The notes under the pieces are model-generated. The model ran no database searches. It was not told where the DNA came from and saw only the letters and a program-made list of their open reading frames with translations. Shown one piece after another: positions 1 through 11,548 of a DNA stretch of 52,820 nt. Each line of letters starts with the position of its first letter. The first letter of the stretch is position 1. The DNA comes from Chromera velia (lineage: Eukaryota; Sar; Chromeraceae), in contig JAHBMJ010000124.1 of the NCBI GenBank assembly GCA_018398765.1, forward strand, positions 83,744 to 136,563. Reading direction: 5' to 3'. A program made the position numbers and the translations under genes.

Positions 1-1016
1 GGGGGGGGGGGGGGGGGGGGGTCAGATGACTGAGCTGACACTCTCAGTGTTGTCTTTTCCTCCTACACCGGTGTGGTTGACTCTCTGCCCCTCTCATCGC
101 TATTCTGGACCTCAAGGAGGCCGAACATCTGCACGGACGGAGCGGTGATCGGGGAGACATGCACGCAGTCATCTCCAACCAATCCACTCATGCATGCATC
201 TAGAGAGAAAGGGGATTTCTGTGGTCTTTTCATGGCCTCCTCTTTTCGGTGTCGGCTCCCTCTACCTGATTATCTGTTTGTCTGTCTACCTGCCTCTCTG
301 CTGATCACTCTGTGTGCGAACTGCTTTTCCTAATATACCGTCTGGCTCAGTGGCTGACGAATTCACTGCTTGTTTGCAGGGTTTCAACAGGCACGGCAAG
401 CGGCAGAGGAAAGTGATGACTGGCGTCGACTGTCAGTAGAGGGAAAGGGGCACTGTGTGGGTGCGTGGAGAGAAGATCGAGAGACGCTGCACGATTCGCT
501 AGTTGATCTTTGTGTTTGTATCTCTCTTATTGCATCGACTGCCAGCCTTTCCCTGTACTCCTCTCTTTGTGCGATCTTCAACGGCTCTCGTCTGAAATAG
601 CTTCGCCCATGCATTCAGGGAAAACGTTTTTTTTTTCTGACAAAGAAAAGAAAGTCATTCCGAGGACTTGCGAATCCTTTTCTTTTCAACGAAGAAAGAG
701 GACTTTTTCTCAGGTCCTTTTCTCCCTCTTCCAAAGAACCTTACTTTTTCCTCCATCCATCAAGAATGATCAGCTCTCCTGTCTAACGCGCCTGCCTTCT
801 CTCTATGTCAGCGCGTATTCCCCCATTTGTCTCCCAGCGCCTGTTGTTGCCTCTGCAAATCTCTCTGCCTCCCTCACACAAGTTTCTTGAGAGAGCGTGC
901 GTGTGCATATGTGCGTGAAATCGCCGTGAATTAGTGTCCCTCGCTAAGTGAGTGTGTGTCTGACAGAATGAGTGAGTGGCTGAGTTATCGTATCGTCGTT
1001 CGTCCATTCCTTAAAA
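1..1016. other. No gene recognised; starts with a G homopolymer
   Basis: The window opens with a run of 21 G, which may be a real tract or a contig-edge artefact. The rest is mixed-composition sequence with pyrimidine-rich stretches. Short open frames on both strands lack any recognisable motif, and I could not chain them into exons with consistent phase. I see no gene here. Confidence 0.5.
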
Positions 1017-2500
1017 AATTCTAGAAAAAATTGAAATGGTTATTAATTAGACTTATAAGCACTGATAGTTTGACCGTCTAACTCTTTATCATCCACGAGA
1101 AATCGAGTCTTTTAATCGACCTCCAAAGTTGACCAAAGTTATAGTAATTTAGCTTTCGAAATTACTTTAGTTTACTATTCTAAATTACTTTAGATTAGTA
1201 AGCTAAATTATACTGTAAATTATATTCTAAATTACTAGCTAAATTATTTATCTGAAATTCTAAATTACTTAAACTTGCAGGGATTTTTTTGATTGATTGA
1301 TTGGTTCCTAGATTGGTTAGTGATTAGTGGTGCCTTAGAGCACTGTCGCCGTTTTGTCTTATAGAGGTCGCCCCCGTAAACGGCAGGGGGGTGTACCTCA
1401 TCGCTGAGGCTCAGACCACACCCCGTGGCCCGCCTGGTTTCCCAGTCCACTAACAAACAACAATCTGCGCTAGGCCTTCCCATTATGTCAAGGTGTCGCC
1501 ACCACTAACAGGGCCTGGGATATTATTTCAAACCCTCCCCCAAAGGCTTGCACACCAAACCTGATACACCGTAAACGGAGCACAAGGGGTGTGCCATAAT
1601 TGTTTATGCCGCACAACTTTACGGGCCAATTACGGCTAGGTTACGAAAAAAGGTTTACAGCGCAACTTAATTTACGTTTTGTCAACCAAATTTTGGAGGT
1701 CGATTTCTTCTTAACCATAAAGAGTTATACGTTCAAACTAACAGTGCTCATAACTTTTATATAGGCTCAATAAACATTGTTAGTTCTAGGCGCCGCACAA
1801 TAAAAAAAAGGAAAAAAAATGAGGCGTCCCCAACTTTTTTTTTCTTTTTTTTTTTTTTTTAGATCAATAGTTAGGTAACTTAGGTCCACATTTTGTATGG
1901 AAAAGTAAGTTTCAGAGTCGAAAGCTAGGTCGAAAGTGATTCTTTTCCTTTTGGAGGCACTTGAAATAAAAAAAAAGAAAAAAAAAAAAAAGGCCTTCCC
2001 AACTTTTTTTTTTCTATGTGCGGCGCCTAGTGTTATAGTTTGAATTCGAACGCCTAACTCTTTATGGTTCACGAGAAATCAACTAGGAAATTGATCTCCA
2101 AAGTTTGACCAAAATTAGTAATTTAGCTTTCGAAATTTAATATTTTAGTTCACTATTCTAAATTACTTTAAATTACTCTAAATTGCTTTAATTAAATTTC
2201 TAAGCTAAATTAATTACTCTAAATTGTTTTAAATTACTCATGTAAATTACTCAAACTTGCGCAGGGGGTTGCTATCCAGTCTAGTATCTATGCACTATTA
2301 AGAAATTTCTAGGGAAATTTTTTCTTAATTTCCTATTTTACGGGAATTTAAAGTTTTGAATTCCTACCGATTTAACGCAGCGATTTTGACCTGTAGATTC
2401 CTACCTCATATTCCTGTATAATTCTACATATTCCTTCATATTCCTAACCCATATTACTCCATATTCCTTCATATTCCTGGCAACTTGCAGGGTAGCTCAG
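1017..2500. repeat. AT-rich repeat cluster with TAAATT arms ending in TTGCAG
   Basis: Three related blocks are built from degenerate TAAATTACT or ATTCCT words. Each finishes with ACTTGCAGG or a close variant, near 1280, 2265 and 2490. The block near 1050-1200 and the block near 2033-2190 are diverged direct copies, sharing words such as TAACTCTTTAT, ACGAGAAATC and TAATTTAGC. The stretch 1685-1770 is the inverted counterpart of 2030-2105. A related hairpin lies near 11.55-11.88 kb. This looks like an old foldback-type element family. No coding capacity is visible. Confidence 0.55.
1786..2030. mobile_element. Short hAT-like MITE nested in AT-rich repeat
   Basis: The 245-bp segment begins CTAGGCGCCGCACA and ends TGTGCGGCGCCTAG, a perfect 14-bp terminal inverted repeat. 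The inner flanks are A-rich on the left and T-rich on the right. The flanking octamers TGTTAGTT and TGTTATAG match at five leading positions, so an eroded 8-bp target duplication is possible. The CTAGG start and the A/T-rich subterminal zones are shared with the larger elements at 10905 and 25895. It sits inside the inverted pair 1685-1770/2030-2105, splitting it. Confidence 0.6.
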
Positions 2501-3183
2501 TACACCGTAGCTGCATATCAAGAGGTAGAAGAAAAACGAGGCGGCCTTGATCATCAAGTGGGAGAGAAGACTTTTCGGTTCTGTATACTAGAAGCATACT
2601 CCACGCATTATGACCTTCTCGTATCTTCTCTCTTTTGAAACACCTTCACAATACTCAGGTTACCCTTACTGTTCTTAATCAAATACAGCACGCAATTTGA
2701 CCATAAGTTGCTCACAGTCGAACAGCTGTTCGGCGGAGAAGACGCAATCAAAGCAGTCCTACTCAAAGAGACCTAAACGAACACTTCTACCACGAAAACA
2801 AAAAGCGACAAAACGATTCTTCAAGCAAAGACTTTGCTTACACCGAACACGCAGGCCCACAATTGAACAGGCCGAAATGTATTAGTGAGGTACGACAGAA
2901 TCGATCCGACATTCTCTGTGTAGGTCGACCGATCCCTCATCAGGTCGGAGGCTATGCCTTCGACCCGATATTGTGTTGGGCACAAACGAACGAAGGTATT
3001 CTCCTCCGATCGGCTTTAACATGAACGAACGAAGGAATTCACCTCCGATCCGCTGTCTCGCACTGGCGTGCAAGATAGCATCATGCACAACATGAACATT
3101 CATAGAACGTCGAAGGACCACCCTCCGAACCCCCTCCCTCCTTTCCTTGTGTGTATTGTGCACATGTTGTGCTCCAGGAGGAC
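2501..3183. other. No gene recognised; probable 3' flank of the 3.2-6.2 kb gene
   Basis: This is moderate-GC sequence between the AT-rich repeats and the stop codon at 3184. It contains an imperfect duplication of a segment with GAACGAACGAAGG and CTCCGATC near 2985-3055. It presumably includes the 3' untranslated region of the minus-strand gene ending at 3184. No exon is supported. Confidence 0.4.
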
Positions 3184-3748
3184 CTACATGTCCTTGATAA
3201 ATTCGTCTATCCCTTCAATGACCTCAATTGCCGCCTGAACGTAGGGGGCCGGTGTCCGGAAATGCGTATCACCGCGTCTGAGATCCACCTTATAAGGATT
3301 TTCCTTCACCACATCGTCGAGCATAACATTTCTAATTTGGGACTGCACACGAATCAAGAGACAAGGGGAAACTTTGGTGACGGTGGACAGTCAATCAAGC
3401 CCCTGATAGAGCACATATGCATGCATGTATGCATGCACTGAGTGAGTCTCGTGGAATAAGTAAGGGCATTCAAACCGGCATAGCAACATAAGACGTTTGT
3501 ACAAAGAACTTGAATACAGAATATCTTGAACAGACTGTATATTTATCTTCCTTGTCTTTCCGGTATTTCTTTTTGCACACAAAAGATAGCGGAAAGAAAG
3601 AAGTCGCAAGGGTGGAAAGGAAAGGAGACGAGTAAGCAGAAGAACAAAGGAACGTACGAGCGAAAAGGAAGGAAGGAAGGAAGGAAGGAAGGAAGAGAGG
3701 AAGGAAGGGAGGAAGGAAGGGAGGGAGGGACGAAAGAAAGAAGAGAAA

Positions 3749-3780
<32 letters not shown>

Positions 3781-3867
3781 AAAAAAAGAAAGAAAAGAAA
3801 GAAAAGAAAGAAAGAAAGAAAGACAGGAAGGAAGGAAGGAAGGAAGGAAGGAAAGAAAAAAAAATTT

Positions 3868-3899
<32 letters not shown>

Positions 3900-4015
3900 A
3901 AAAAAAGAAAAGAAAGAAAAGAAAGAAAGAAAAAAAGAAAAGAAAGAAAGAAAAAAAAGAAAAAAAAGAAAAGAAAGAAAAGAAAGGAAAGAAAGAAAAG
4001 AAAGAAAAGAAAGAA

Positions 4016-4055
<40 letters not shown>

Positions 4056-5230
4056 AAAAAAAGAAAAAAAAGAAAAGAAAGAAAAGAAAAGAAAGAAAGA
4101 AAGAAAGAAAGGAAGGAAAGAAAGAAAGAAAGAAAGTAAGAAAGAAAGAAAAAACGAAAGAAATAAAAACACATCTGAGTGCAGACCAATAATTCTAAAA
4201 TTATACGGAGATGCAGAAGCAGAGAGACAAACTGACCACCTCAGGCTTGAGAAGAAGGCAAAACCGATCGAGAATTGGCATGTCTCTCCTCTCCTCCATC
4301 GCGTCTCCCTCCAACTCTTGTAGGGTGTTTTTTTCCATGTCGTTGAGTGTGTTGCCCTCTGCAGCAGGTACGTATGTTAGATGAAACTATTGATCCCCTA
4401 TGCACGCACTCAAAAAAGTAAAACGTTCCCAGTGGGATGTCATTGACCGAATGCTTCATGACACGTCCGCTCGTAGAGAGGAAAAAATGTGCTCAAGGCA
4501 GCAAGACAAGGAGAAAGGAGGCTGTCGGTGCATGGTGATATGAGCAAGACAAGGAAAAAGGAGGAAAAGAACAAACAATCCATTCAACTTGGAGCATCCG
4601 GCCTAGATCAGAAATCTTTCCCAAATTCGAGCAGCGACAGCAACCGTAAAAGTTGCCTCTTCAATTCGAGTACTCGATTCATGCAGGCAAGAAAGAGCAC
4701 ATGCACTTACTGACTGACCCCGTCCTTTATAGTTGTTCATTATGCTGTCCACCTTGGTACCCGTTTCGATGGCCTCTATCTCTACCTGCAGGCAGAGAGC
4801 ACATAGAGTCGGACTAGCGAGTGGGATCAATCTAAGGAAACAAAATTGAAACGAAGGTCAAGAGAAGCGATCTCACCCTCGAAACCGGAAGGTCCTCACG
4901 CGGAACGACGTACTAGATCATACGACCTTGAATTCACCTTACATAGGATCGAGCGACTGTTGCCTTACACAATCGTACGCACACTTGATTTCCATGGAAA
5001 ATGCACCATTTTGCTTGGAAGCCTTCGCCTCAAAACAATTGATGCATAAAGAACTCGGCCGACCTGTTTTGGGGGGGGCCTCGCCTGCTTCTTCTTTGGT
5101 GCAGCCCTCATGCGCGACTTGGCCATGTTCCAACCCGTTGCCTTCCAAGTCGAGGACGGAAACGGGCAGTGCCGCAGCTTATCCTCTTCCTTCTTCTCCT
5201 CCGTGTCTTTTTCACTGCACACTCACGCAT

Positions 5231-5313
<83 letters not shown>

Positions 5314-6184
5314 CAGATACATAGAGGTGGGGGGGGGCGGGGGGGGGAGGGAGAAAGGAAATCTGCGTACAGAAATTGAGGAGTCGCAGGGATTCTGTGG
5401 GTGTGGAGAATTAGTACAGTGAAGAGGGGTGGATGTCATTGAGTAAGGAGCGGAAATGGCCCCCGTCTTTTTTCTTTCTCATTGAGTAAGAGCGGAAATG
5501 CCCCCCGTCTTTTTTTTTTCTCATTGAGTAAGAGCAGAAATGCCCCCCGTCTTTTTTCTTTCTTGCAAAAAAGTCTCTCAAAAGGCTATCAGAAAACGGA
5601 CCTCTCATCTTCCCCCCACATGCTGGCTATCTGCTTGAGCTTGTTGCGCTTGAAGGCCTCTGCATCCTGCAGGTATTGCAACAACCGTCATCGCAAAAGT
5701 ACCTAAAAATCTAGCAAAAGTACATGTACATGCATGAGGTGATACAAAATGACGGAGATCCACGGGGAAGCAAAACAGAATCAGAAAAGCCGGGGCATTG
5801 TTACGGTGATCGGCTAATTCGTGAAGAGGGTCGGATTCCGGAAAGGAGACGGATATCGTATATGACACATCTGGGAGAGTCGCACTTGAGGTGCCCATGC
5901 ACAATCTGTCACTCTCTTTTCCCGAAAGTACGCTGATGCATGAGCTTTCTGTTTGTCAACCTTGAATTTTGTGATGTTGAGCTGCAGCTTTGAGAGGGAG
6001 GCGAACCCAGGATTCTCTTCGGTCAGGTCTGAAACAAGCACTTCGACGGCGACAGACAGACAGACTGCCAGCGAAGAGTAATCTTCCTTCAGCACCATAG
6101 CTTGCATTTTCACCATTGGAGGGCATTGGCCCTCGTTGTCAAGAAAAATTGCATTGGCTTCTTTTTTGGGATACTCTTCGACGT
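3184..6184 (-). CDS. Unrecognised multi-exon protein, 3' part (six exons)
   Basis: I do not recognise this protein. Six minus-strand exons chain in phase: 6184-5961 (its 5' edge is uncertain), 5666-5602, 5214-5064, 4795-4729, 4358-4237 and 3342-3184, ending in TAG. They give about 261 residues. Four of the five internal acceptors read CTGCAG or GTGCAG, and two donors are GTCAGT. The visible protein has a region with VAVEVLVSDL, a stretch ending LNITKFK, a basic KKK-rich patch with consecutive prolines (APKKKQARPPPKQ), acidic segments, and a conserved-looking C-terminus with DLRRGDTHFRTPAPYVQAA ending in IDEFIKDM. There is no signal peptide or membrane span in the part seen. Upstream exons and the start codon are not identified and probably lie beyond the minisatellite at 6.2-6.6 kb. 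Confidence 0.62.
3655..4165. repeat. Purine microsatellite (GGAA)n/(GAAA)n in an intron
   Basis: About 500 bp of almost pure purine on the plus strand, built of GGAA, GAAA and AAAAG units. It lies in the intron between the last two exons of the minus-strand gene ending at 3184. The long open frames across it on both strands come from the repeat and are not genes. Confidence 0.9.
5228..5352. repeat. (CA)n-(GA)n compound microsatellite
   Basis: CA units run into GA units, then CAGAGA units and a G-rich tail. On the minus strand this TG-rich tract lies a few bases upstream of the TGCAG acceptor of the 5214-5064 exon, in the position usually held by a polypyrimidine tract. Confidence 0.9.
5434..5570. 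repeat. Three-copy minisatellite, about 53-bp unit
   Basis: Three tandem copies of a unit that starts CATTGAGTAAG, contains GAAATG followed by a C run, and ends in CGTC plus a T-rich tract. It is intronic in the 3184-6184 gene. Copies differ by a few substitutions and small indels. Confidence 0.85.
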
Positions 6185-6213
6185 CTGGCCAAAAGATCTC
6201 AAATCTCTTTACG

Positions 6214-6598
6214 GTCTCATGTGCAACACACTGGTTGCCCCACAAGCAATTAAGATGTGACTGCGAAATTAGGCTGGGTGTGCAACACGCTGTTTATCCT
6301 ATAAGCAAAATGTGACTGCGAAATTGGGCTGGGTATGCAACACGCTGTTTGTCCCACAAGCAATTAAGATGTGACTGTGAAATTGGGCTGGGTGTGCAAC
6401 ACGCTGTTTGCCCCATAAGTAAAATGTGACTGCGAAATTGGGCTGGGTGTGCAACACGCTGGTTGCCCCACAAGCAAAATGTGCCTGCAAAATTGGGCTG
6501 AGTGTGCAACACGCTGTTTGCCCCACAAGCAAAATGTGCCTGCGAAATTGGGCTAGGTGTGCAACACGCTGCTTGCCCCACAAGCAGAATGTGCATGA
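6214..6598. repeat. 55-58 bp minisatellite, about seven copies
   Basis: The tandem unit contains GCGAAATTGGGCTGGGT, GCAACACGCTG and CCCCACAAGCA. Most units are 55 bp. Variants carry a 3-bp insertion that makes GCAATTAAGATG. It lies immediately 5' of the first exon I can assign to the minus-strand gene. The leftmost copy runs into the open frame at the exon edge, so the array may have invaded an exon-intron boundary. Confidence 0.85.
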
Positions 6599-6599
6599 T

Positions 6600-7318
6600 T
6601 GAAGAGACAAGCATCTATGTATAGAATCGCTGCATGGAGATCGCTGGAGGCAGTGCGCCAGCGTTTTCCGTACCCCATCTATATAACGGCTCGAAGGAGC
6701 ATGCATAGGGCTCCAAGTTGTCGCGGTCTACATGCATGCATTCATGTCTTTGTATGCATGTCCCTACATTTCATGTGTTTGTGTGTAATTCTGCGTCTCA
6801 TAGCGCGTCTGCTCTGCCTTACAAGCTTCATGTTCTTGTCTGTCTCTGTCGATCGCCAGACTAAGTGTGTCTGCCTGGGTGCCTCAGTCTGAAAATATAG
6901 GTGTCTCTCTCTATATATTAGTAAATGTCTGTATGTCTTTGTCTGCCCCTGCCTGACCTGTTTGTGTCTGTCTAAGTCTCTTTGTGACTCTCGGTCTAGC
7001 TCTTGGTGTCTGCTTTTTTATGTCCGTCTCTTTCTCTTTGGGGCTGTCTACGCCTGTCCTTCTGTATCGTTGCGTCTGTCGTTCTGTGGCTGTCCTTCTA
7101 CGCCTGACGGTGCGTCTCTTCCTGTATCCGTCAGTATCGTGTGACTGTATCTGTGATGTCTGGCTGTGTAGGTACTTCTTTTTTCTCTGTATCTGTGTGT
7201 GCCTCTCCAGGACCGTCTATCTTTCTGTGTCTATGTACAGGCCAGCTGAAAAACGACTGACTGCATGTCACCGGAGTGATGTAATCCTATAAGAGGACAG
7301 CACGCAGGAAAGCCTGCA
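6600..7318. other. TG/CT-biased transition into the large microsatellite; no gene
   Basis: The sequence grades into TCTG-like words such as TGTCTGTCT with cytosine- and guanine-containing variants. It is probably a degenerated edge of the array to the right. Short open frames have cysteine/leucine/serine-only composition, which reflects the repeat. Confidence 0.5.
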
Positions 7319-7758
7319 TTGAAAAAACAAATATGTCTGTCTTTGTTTTCTGTCTTTGTCTGTGTCTGTGTCTGTCTTTGTTTTTGTCTTTGTCTCTCTG
7401 GTTCTGTCTGTGTCTGTCTGTGTCTCTCTGTGTCTCACTGTGTCTGTCTGTGTCTGTCAGTATCTGTCTGTGTCTGCCTGTGTCTGCCTGCGTCTGCCTG
7501 TATCTGCCTGCGTCTATCTGTGTCTGTCTGTATCTGTCTGTTTGCCTGTCTGTCTGTCTCTGTCTGTGTCTGTCTGTGTCTATCAGTGTCTGTCAGTGTC
7601 TGTCAGTGTCTGTCTGTGTCTGTCTGTGTCTGTCTGTGTCTGTTTGTCTGTGTCTGTCTGTCTGTGTCTGTCTGTCTGTGTCTGTCGGTCTGTGTTGGTC
7701 TGTGTTAGTCTGTGTCGGTCTGTGTCGGTCTGTGTCGGTCTGTGTCTGTCTGTATCTG

Positions 7759-7789
<31 letters not shown>

Positions 7790-7933
7790 TTGTCTGTATC
7801 TATCTCTGCCTGTCTGTCTGTCTGTCTGCCTGCCTGTCTGTCTGTCTGCCTGTCTGTCTGTCTGTCTGCCTGTCTGTCTGTCTGCCTGTCTGTCTGTCTG
7901 TTTGTTTGTCTGTCTCTCTGTCTGATCTCTGTC

Positions 7934-7966
<33 letters not shown>

Positions 7967-8019
7967 TTGTCTATTTGTTTATCTGTTTGTCTGTTTGTCT
8001 GTTTGTCTGTTTGTCTGTT

Positions 8020-8050
<31 letters not shown>

Positions 8051-8530
8051 GTCTGTCTGTGTCTGTCTGTGTCTGCCTGTGTCGGTCTGTGTCGGTCTGT
8101 GTCGGTCTGTGTCTGTCTGTGTCTGTCTGTGTCTGTCTGTATCTATCTCTGTCTCTGTCTGCCTGTATCTGCCTGTGTCTATCTGTGTCTGTCTGTGTCT
8201 GTCTGTGTCTGTCTGTGTCTGTCTGTGTCTGTCTGTGTCTGTCTGTGTCTGTCTGTATCTGTCTGTGTCTGTCTGTGTCTGTCAGTGTCTGTCTGTGTCT
8301 GTCTGTCTGTCTGTGTCTGTCTGTGTCTGTCTGTGTCTATCTGTCTGTGTCTGTCTGTCTGTATCTGTCTGTCTGTGTCTGTCTGTATCTGACTGTCTAT
8401 GTCTGTCTGTCTGTGTCTCTCTGTCTCTGTCTGTCTGTCTACCTGCCTGTCTGTCTGTCTGCCTGTCTGTCTGTCTGTCTGTCTGTCTGTCTGATCTCTG
8501 TCTCTGTCTGTCTGTCTGTNNNTGTCTGTT
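7319..8530. repeat. 1.2-kb (TCTG)n-derived microsatellite
   Basis: A near-continuous array of TCTG, with higher-order decamers TCTGTCTGTG and variants with CGG, ATC, GCC and TTTG. Three undetermined bases occur at 8520-8522, which suggests that the assembly could not resolve the array length. Open frames of up to 481 codons cross it because the tetranucleotide lacks stops; they are not genes. Confidence 0.92.
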
Positions 8531-8960
8531 GTGTTCATGAAGAAAAGGAGGGAGAAGAAGAAAAAACATGTAGTCTGTCTGTCTGTCTGTTTGTCTGTTG
8601 TGTTCATGAAGAAAAGGAGGGAGAAGAAGAAAAAACATGTAGTCTGTCTGTCTGTCTGTTTGTCTGTTGTGTTCATGAAGAAAAGGAGGGAGAAGAAGAA
8701 GAAGAAACATATAGTCTGTCTATCTGCATGAAGAAAAAGAGGGAGAAGAAGAAACATATAGTCTGTCTATCTGCATGAAGAAAAAGAGGGAGAAGAAGAA
8801 ACATATAGTCTGTCTATCTGCATGAAGAAAAAGAGGGAGAAGAAGAAACATATAGTCTGTCTATCTGCATGAAGAAAAAGAGGGAGAAGAAGAAACATAT
8901 AGTCTGTCTATCTGCATGAAGAAAAAGAGGGAGAAGAAGAAACATATAGTCTGTCTGCAT
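8526..8960. repeat. Composite satellite: purine block plus TCTG block
   Basis: Eight copies of a block starting CATGAAGAAAA and continuing GGGAGAAGAAGAAA to CATATAG or CATGTAG, each separated by a short TCTG stretch. Block ATGs are at 8537, 8606, 8675, 8728, 8775, 8822, 8869 and 8916. The period is therefore 69, 69, 53, then 47 bp four times. A diverged copy lies at about 9220-9258 and two more at 51.75-51.87 kb. Confidence 0.9.
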
Positions 8961-9268
8961 AGCTGGCTGGTTGTATGTGTCTGCGTTTGCGTTTACGTTT
9001 GTCTCTGCATCTGCGTCTGCGTCTACGTCGGTGTTAGTCTGCGTCTGTGTCTGCGTCGGTGTTTGTCTGCGTCGGTGTTTGTCTGCGTCGGTGTTTGTCT
9101 GTGTCTGTGTCTGTGTCTGTATCTGTCGATCTGTGTCTATCTGTGCATGTCTGTCTCTGCATGTCTGTCTGTCTCTGTCTCTGTGTTTGTCTCTGTGTCT
9201 CTCCCTGTGTCTGTCTATGTCAAAAAAAGAAAGGAGAAGACGAAACATATAGTCTGTCAGTCAGTCTA

Positions 9269-9302
<34 letters not shown>

Positions 9303-9500
9303 ATATAGTGTCTCTGTCTAGCTGTCTGTCTGTCTGGCTGGCTGTCTGGCTAGCTGGTTGTGTGCTTGGCTACATGTGTATCTGTCTCTGTGTCTGTCTC
9401 TCTGTCTCTCTGTCTGTCTATGTGTCTGTGTGTATCGGTCTGTCTGTCCGTCTGTGTGTCTGTCTGTATCTGTGTCTGTGTGTGCTTGCATGTGACTGCG
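8961..9500. repeat. Degenerate TCTG/TCTGCG microsatellite
   Basis: Continuation of the array with TCTGCGTC, TCGGTGTT and TCTGTC units, then mixed GGCTGGC words near 9330-9360. There is no coding signal. Confidence 0.85.
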
Positions 9501-9751
9501 TGTAAAGGCAAGCCCACAAACAGCTGGCTGTCACAGGAAGTGTTCTAAGCCCCCACATATGCAAGAAGTACTAGTACGTTGAAAAGCTTTCATTAGAAGT
9601 AACCGAATACCGTCTGAGGTCCGTCTCCGTACTTCGAAGGAGAAGATATGAACAGAAAGATTTCAAAGCTTCTCGGGTAACGCAACACACAGATGTTTGC
9701 AGACAGTGAGATGAAAAACTTTTATGCTGCGTGGGTTGGAATCGGTTCGTA

Positions 9752-10557
9752 GTGACCATGTTTGATTTGATTTGATTTGATTTGATTTGAGGTAGGGCTT
9801 AAGCTCAAATCAAATATCCAGTCAGGGAGGACCTAGTGTTTAAAGACCTATCAAATACGATCAAATATTTGATTAATATGACTTTCAACCTCAAATATGA
9901 AGGTCCCGAACTTACCAACTCTGGATGCTTAGCTGCCCAGAAACAGGACGGTTCCAACACCAACAGCAATAGCAAACGTATGCACGGTTCTCCGTCTCAC
10001 CCCGTTGTCATCTCTCCGCAACCGAACAGAAGCCCAGGAGCACCCACTCCTGGAAAGCCGAAAAGCCAGAGAAAAAGCTCTCAGCAGCTCCCACCACCGA
10101 TCGATTCGATTCACATTGAAGAAAATGATCATGAAGAAGAGGAAAAGGAAGTGCCATAAAGTTAAGTGATTGTCACCTCATTTTTGATACGTGCTCTAAC
10201 TTTATCGTATCAACAAAAAGTCATATGCAATTTCAAATATATCAATTTTACGTTCTTAATCTCTATTAGTACTAGAGTGAGTCTCAGTGACTCGTGTATA
10301 TACACTGCCACACAGGCATTTTTTTTTTACGGAACTGATAAGTTATAATTATATATATATTTTTTTAAATTTTTAAAACACACATCAGAAATGTTCTGAT
10401 AACTATTGTCATGAGAAAAATGATCAGAGTGACAGTAAGTCAGTGATCAGTGAGGAACCCTAAGAGGTTAACCTCAAATCTTACCTCAAATATCAAATAT
10501 TTGAGGTTGAAGCTCAAATCAAATCAAATCAAATCTAATCAAATCAAACATGGTCAC
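9752..10557. mobile_element. Mariner-like inverted-repeat element with TA target duplication
   Basis: The left end GTGACCATGTTTGATTTGA and the right end TCAAACATGGTCAC are inverted copies, each flanked outside by TA. This fits a Tc1/mariner-type insertion. Both arms continue into TTTGA pentanucleotide tracts, (TTTGA)n on the left and (TCAAA)n on the right, so the effective inverted arm is longer than the unique termini. There is no transposase. The interior carries one plus-strand open frame at 9836-10159. Confidence 0.6.
9836..10159 (+). CDS. Possible small low-complexity protein inside the mariner-like element
   Basis: A 107-residue open frame. The first third reads like AT-rich element sequence. 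From about residue 35 it becomes serine/proline/asparagine-rich, then basic with PGKPKSQRKSSQQ, and ends in a strongly acidic tail (HEEEEKEVP). The codon texture of the second half looks coding, and a CAG acceptor-like site falls just before it (near 9941), so it may be a terminal exon captured by the element. No family is recognised. It could equally be chance. Confidence 0.25.
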   Translation: MFKDLSNTIKYLINMTFNLKYEGPELTNSGCLAAQKQDGSNTNSNSKRMHGSPSHPVVISPQPNRSPGAPTPGKPKSQRKSSQQLPPPIDSIHIEENDHEEEEKEVP

Positions 10558-11548
10558 TATCGACGGTTCGATGATGTAGGTATAGCAACTAGCCTATATC
10601 CAGAGGCCCATAACTGTAGGAGCTCTAGAAGCGTATCATACATTCACACGAGTGGCCTACAAACTGCCTAATTTTCTGTCATTATAAAAAACTGTTTAAA
10701 AATTAATGAAATTCATTTTCGGGACACAATTTTTGAATAAGTATTGCATGATCTAAATCTAGCGAATTATAGCTAGGCTTCGACCCCAGCCGAGTACAAT
10801 ACAAATTATGCAATCCTTGCTAGAATCCTTGTAGCTGGCCCCATACTGGAATTCGAGTCCCTAGTACAATCCTGTAGTCAATGAAATTCATTATATACAA
10901 AGATCTAGGGTGTGCACTCAAAAAAAAAAAAACAGAAAAGTGAAAAGACTTTTAGTTTTTTTTTTTTGGAAGACAAACGTATGAAACTTTTTTTGAAAGA
11001 TAATTTATGACCTAGTTTGTGACAATCTAAAGTCTAGTCGATCTAAAGTCTGCCTAGCACTCCTATGCAGTGGTACTATGAATAACGACCCTAATGATAT
11101 TTCATATTCAGTCTAGCAAATTCAGGTCCTAGTTCAGGTTACAACAGCAACAACCCGCGGACTCAATTAATGAAGCAAAGACGCAGCCCGCGGAGACTAA
11201 CTTCAACAGATTTGTTCACCTGCCAGATCCAGTCATAGGAACACAAGAAAGGCCACACAAAGACAGAAAGACTCAATCTATTTATGCAAGCAAGCTTCCT
11301 TCTCTAGACTTATCCAGTCTTTCGAACAATAGAGGGCACATGGCGGTACAAATCAAAAAAACACGCGATATAAAACACCAGCTATCATCTATGCTGCGTA
11401 CTAATCTGTCAACCACCTGGTGATTCAGTGGTGAAAGGAAGGGGCGCCACCTGAAAAGAAAAGCCGTACCAAATAATTAATTCATTTACTAATTCATAGT
11501 CTATCTATAGTGAAATAGCTATAGGGCTAGCTATATGGTGAAGGCTAC

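Noticed and set aside
3526-4323. 265-codon Lys/Glu/Arg frame and its Phe/Leu/Ser antisense
   Set aside because: Pure translation of a GGAA/GAAA microsatellite. The antisense strand holds exons of the real minus-strand gene on either side.
7333-8778. 481-codon open frame and several overlapping ones
   Set aside because: The frame consists of Cys/Leu/Ser/Val translation of (TCTG)n, which has no stop in several frames. It crosses undetermined bases and has no domain signal.
8526-8960. CRISPR-like regular repeats
   Set aside because: The intervening sequences are TCTG microsatellite rather than unique spacers, the period changes from 69 to 47 bp, and the genome is eukaryotic.
9748-10562. CACTA-type transposon, because the ends read TAGTG...CACTA
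   Set aside because: The orientation is reversed relative to CACTA elements, which begin CACTA and end TAGTG. A TA-flanked GTGACC...GGTCAC mariner-like reading fits better.
10755-10875. Possible tRNA-derived SINE (A-box-like TAGCTAGGC and B-box-like GAATTCGAGTCCC)
   Set aside because: The spacing and stems are poor and there is no terminal A tail or target duplication. Left as a coincidence unless other copies are found.
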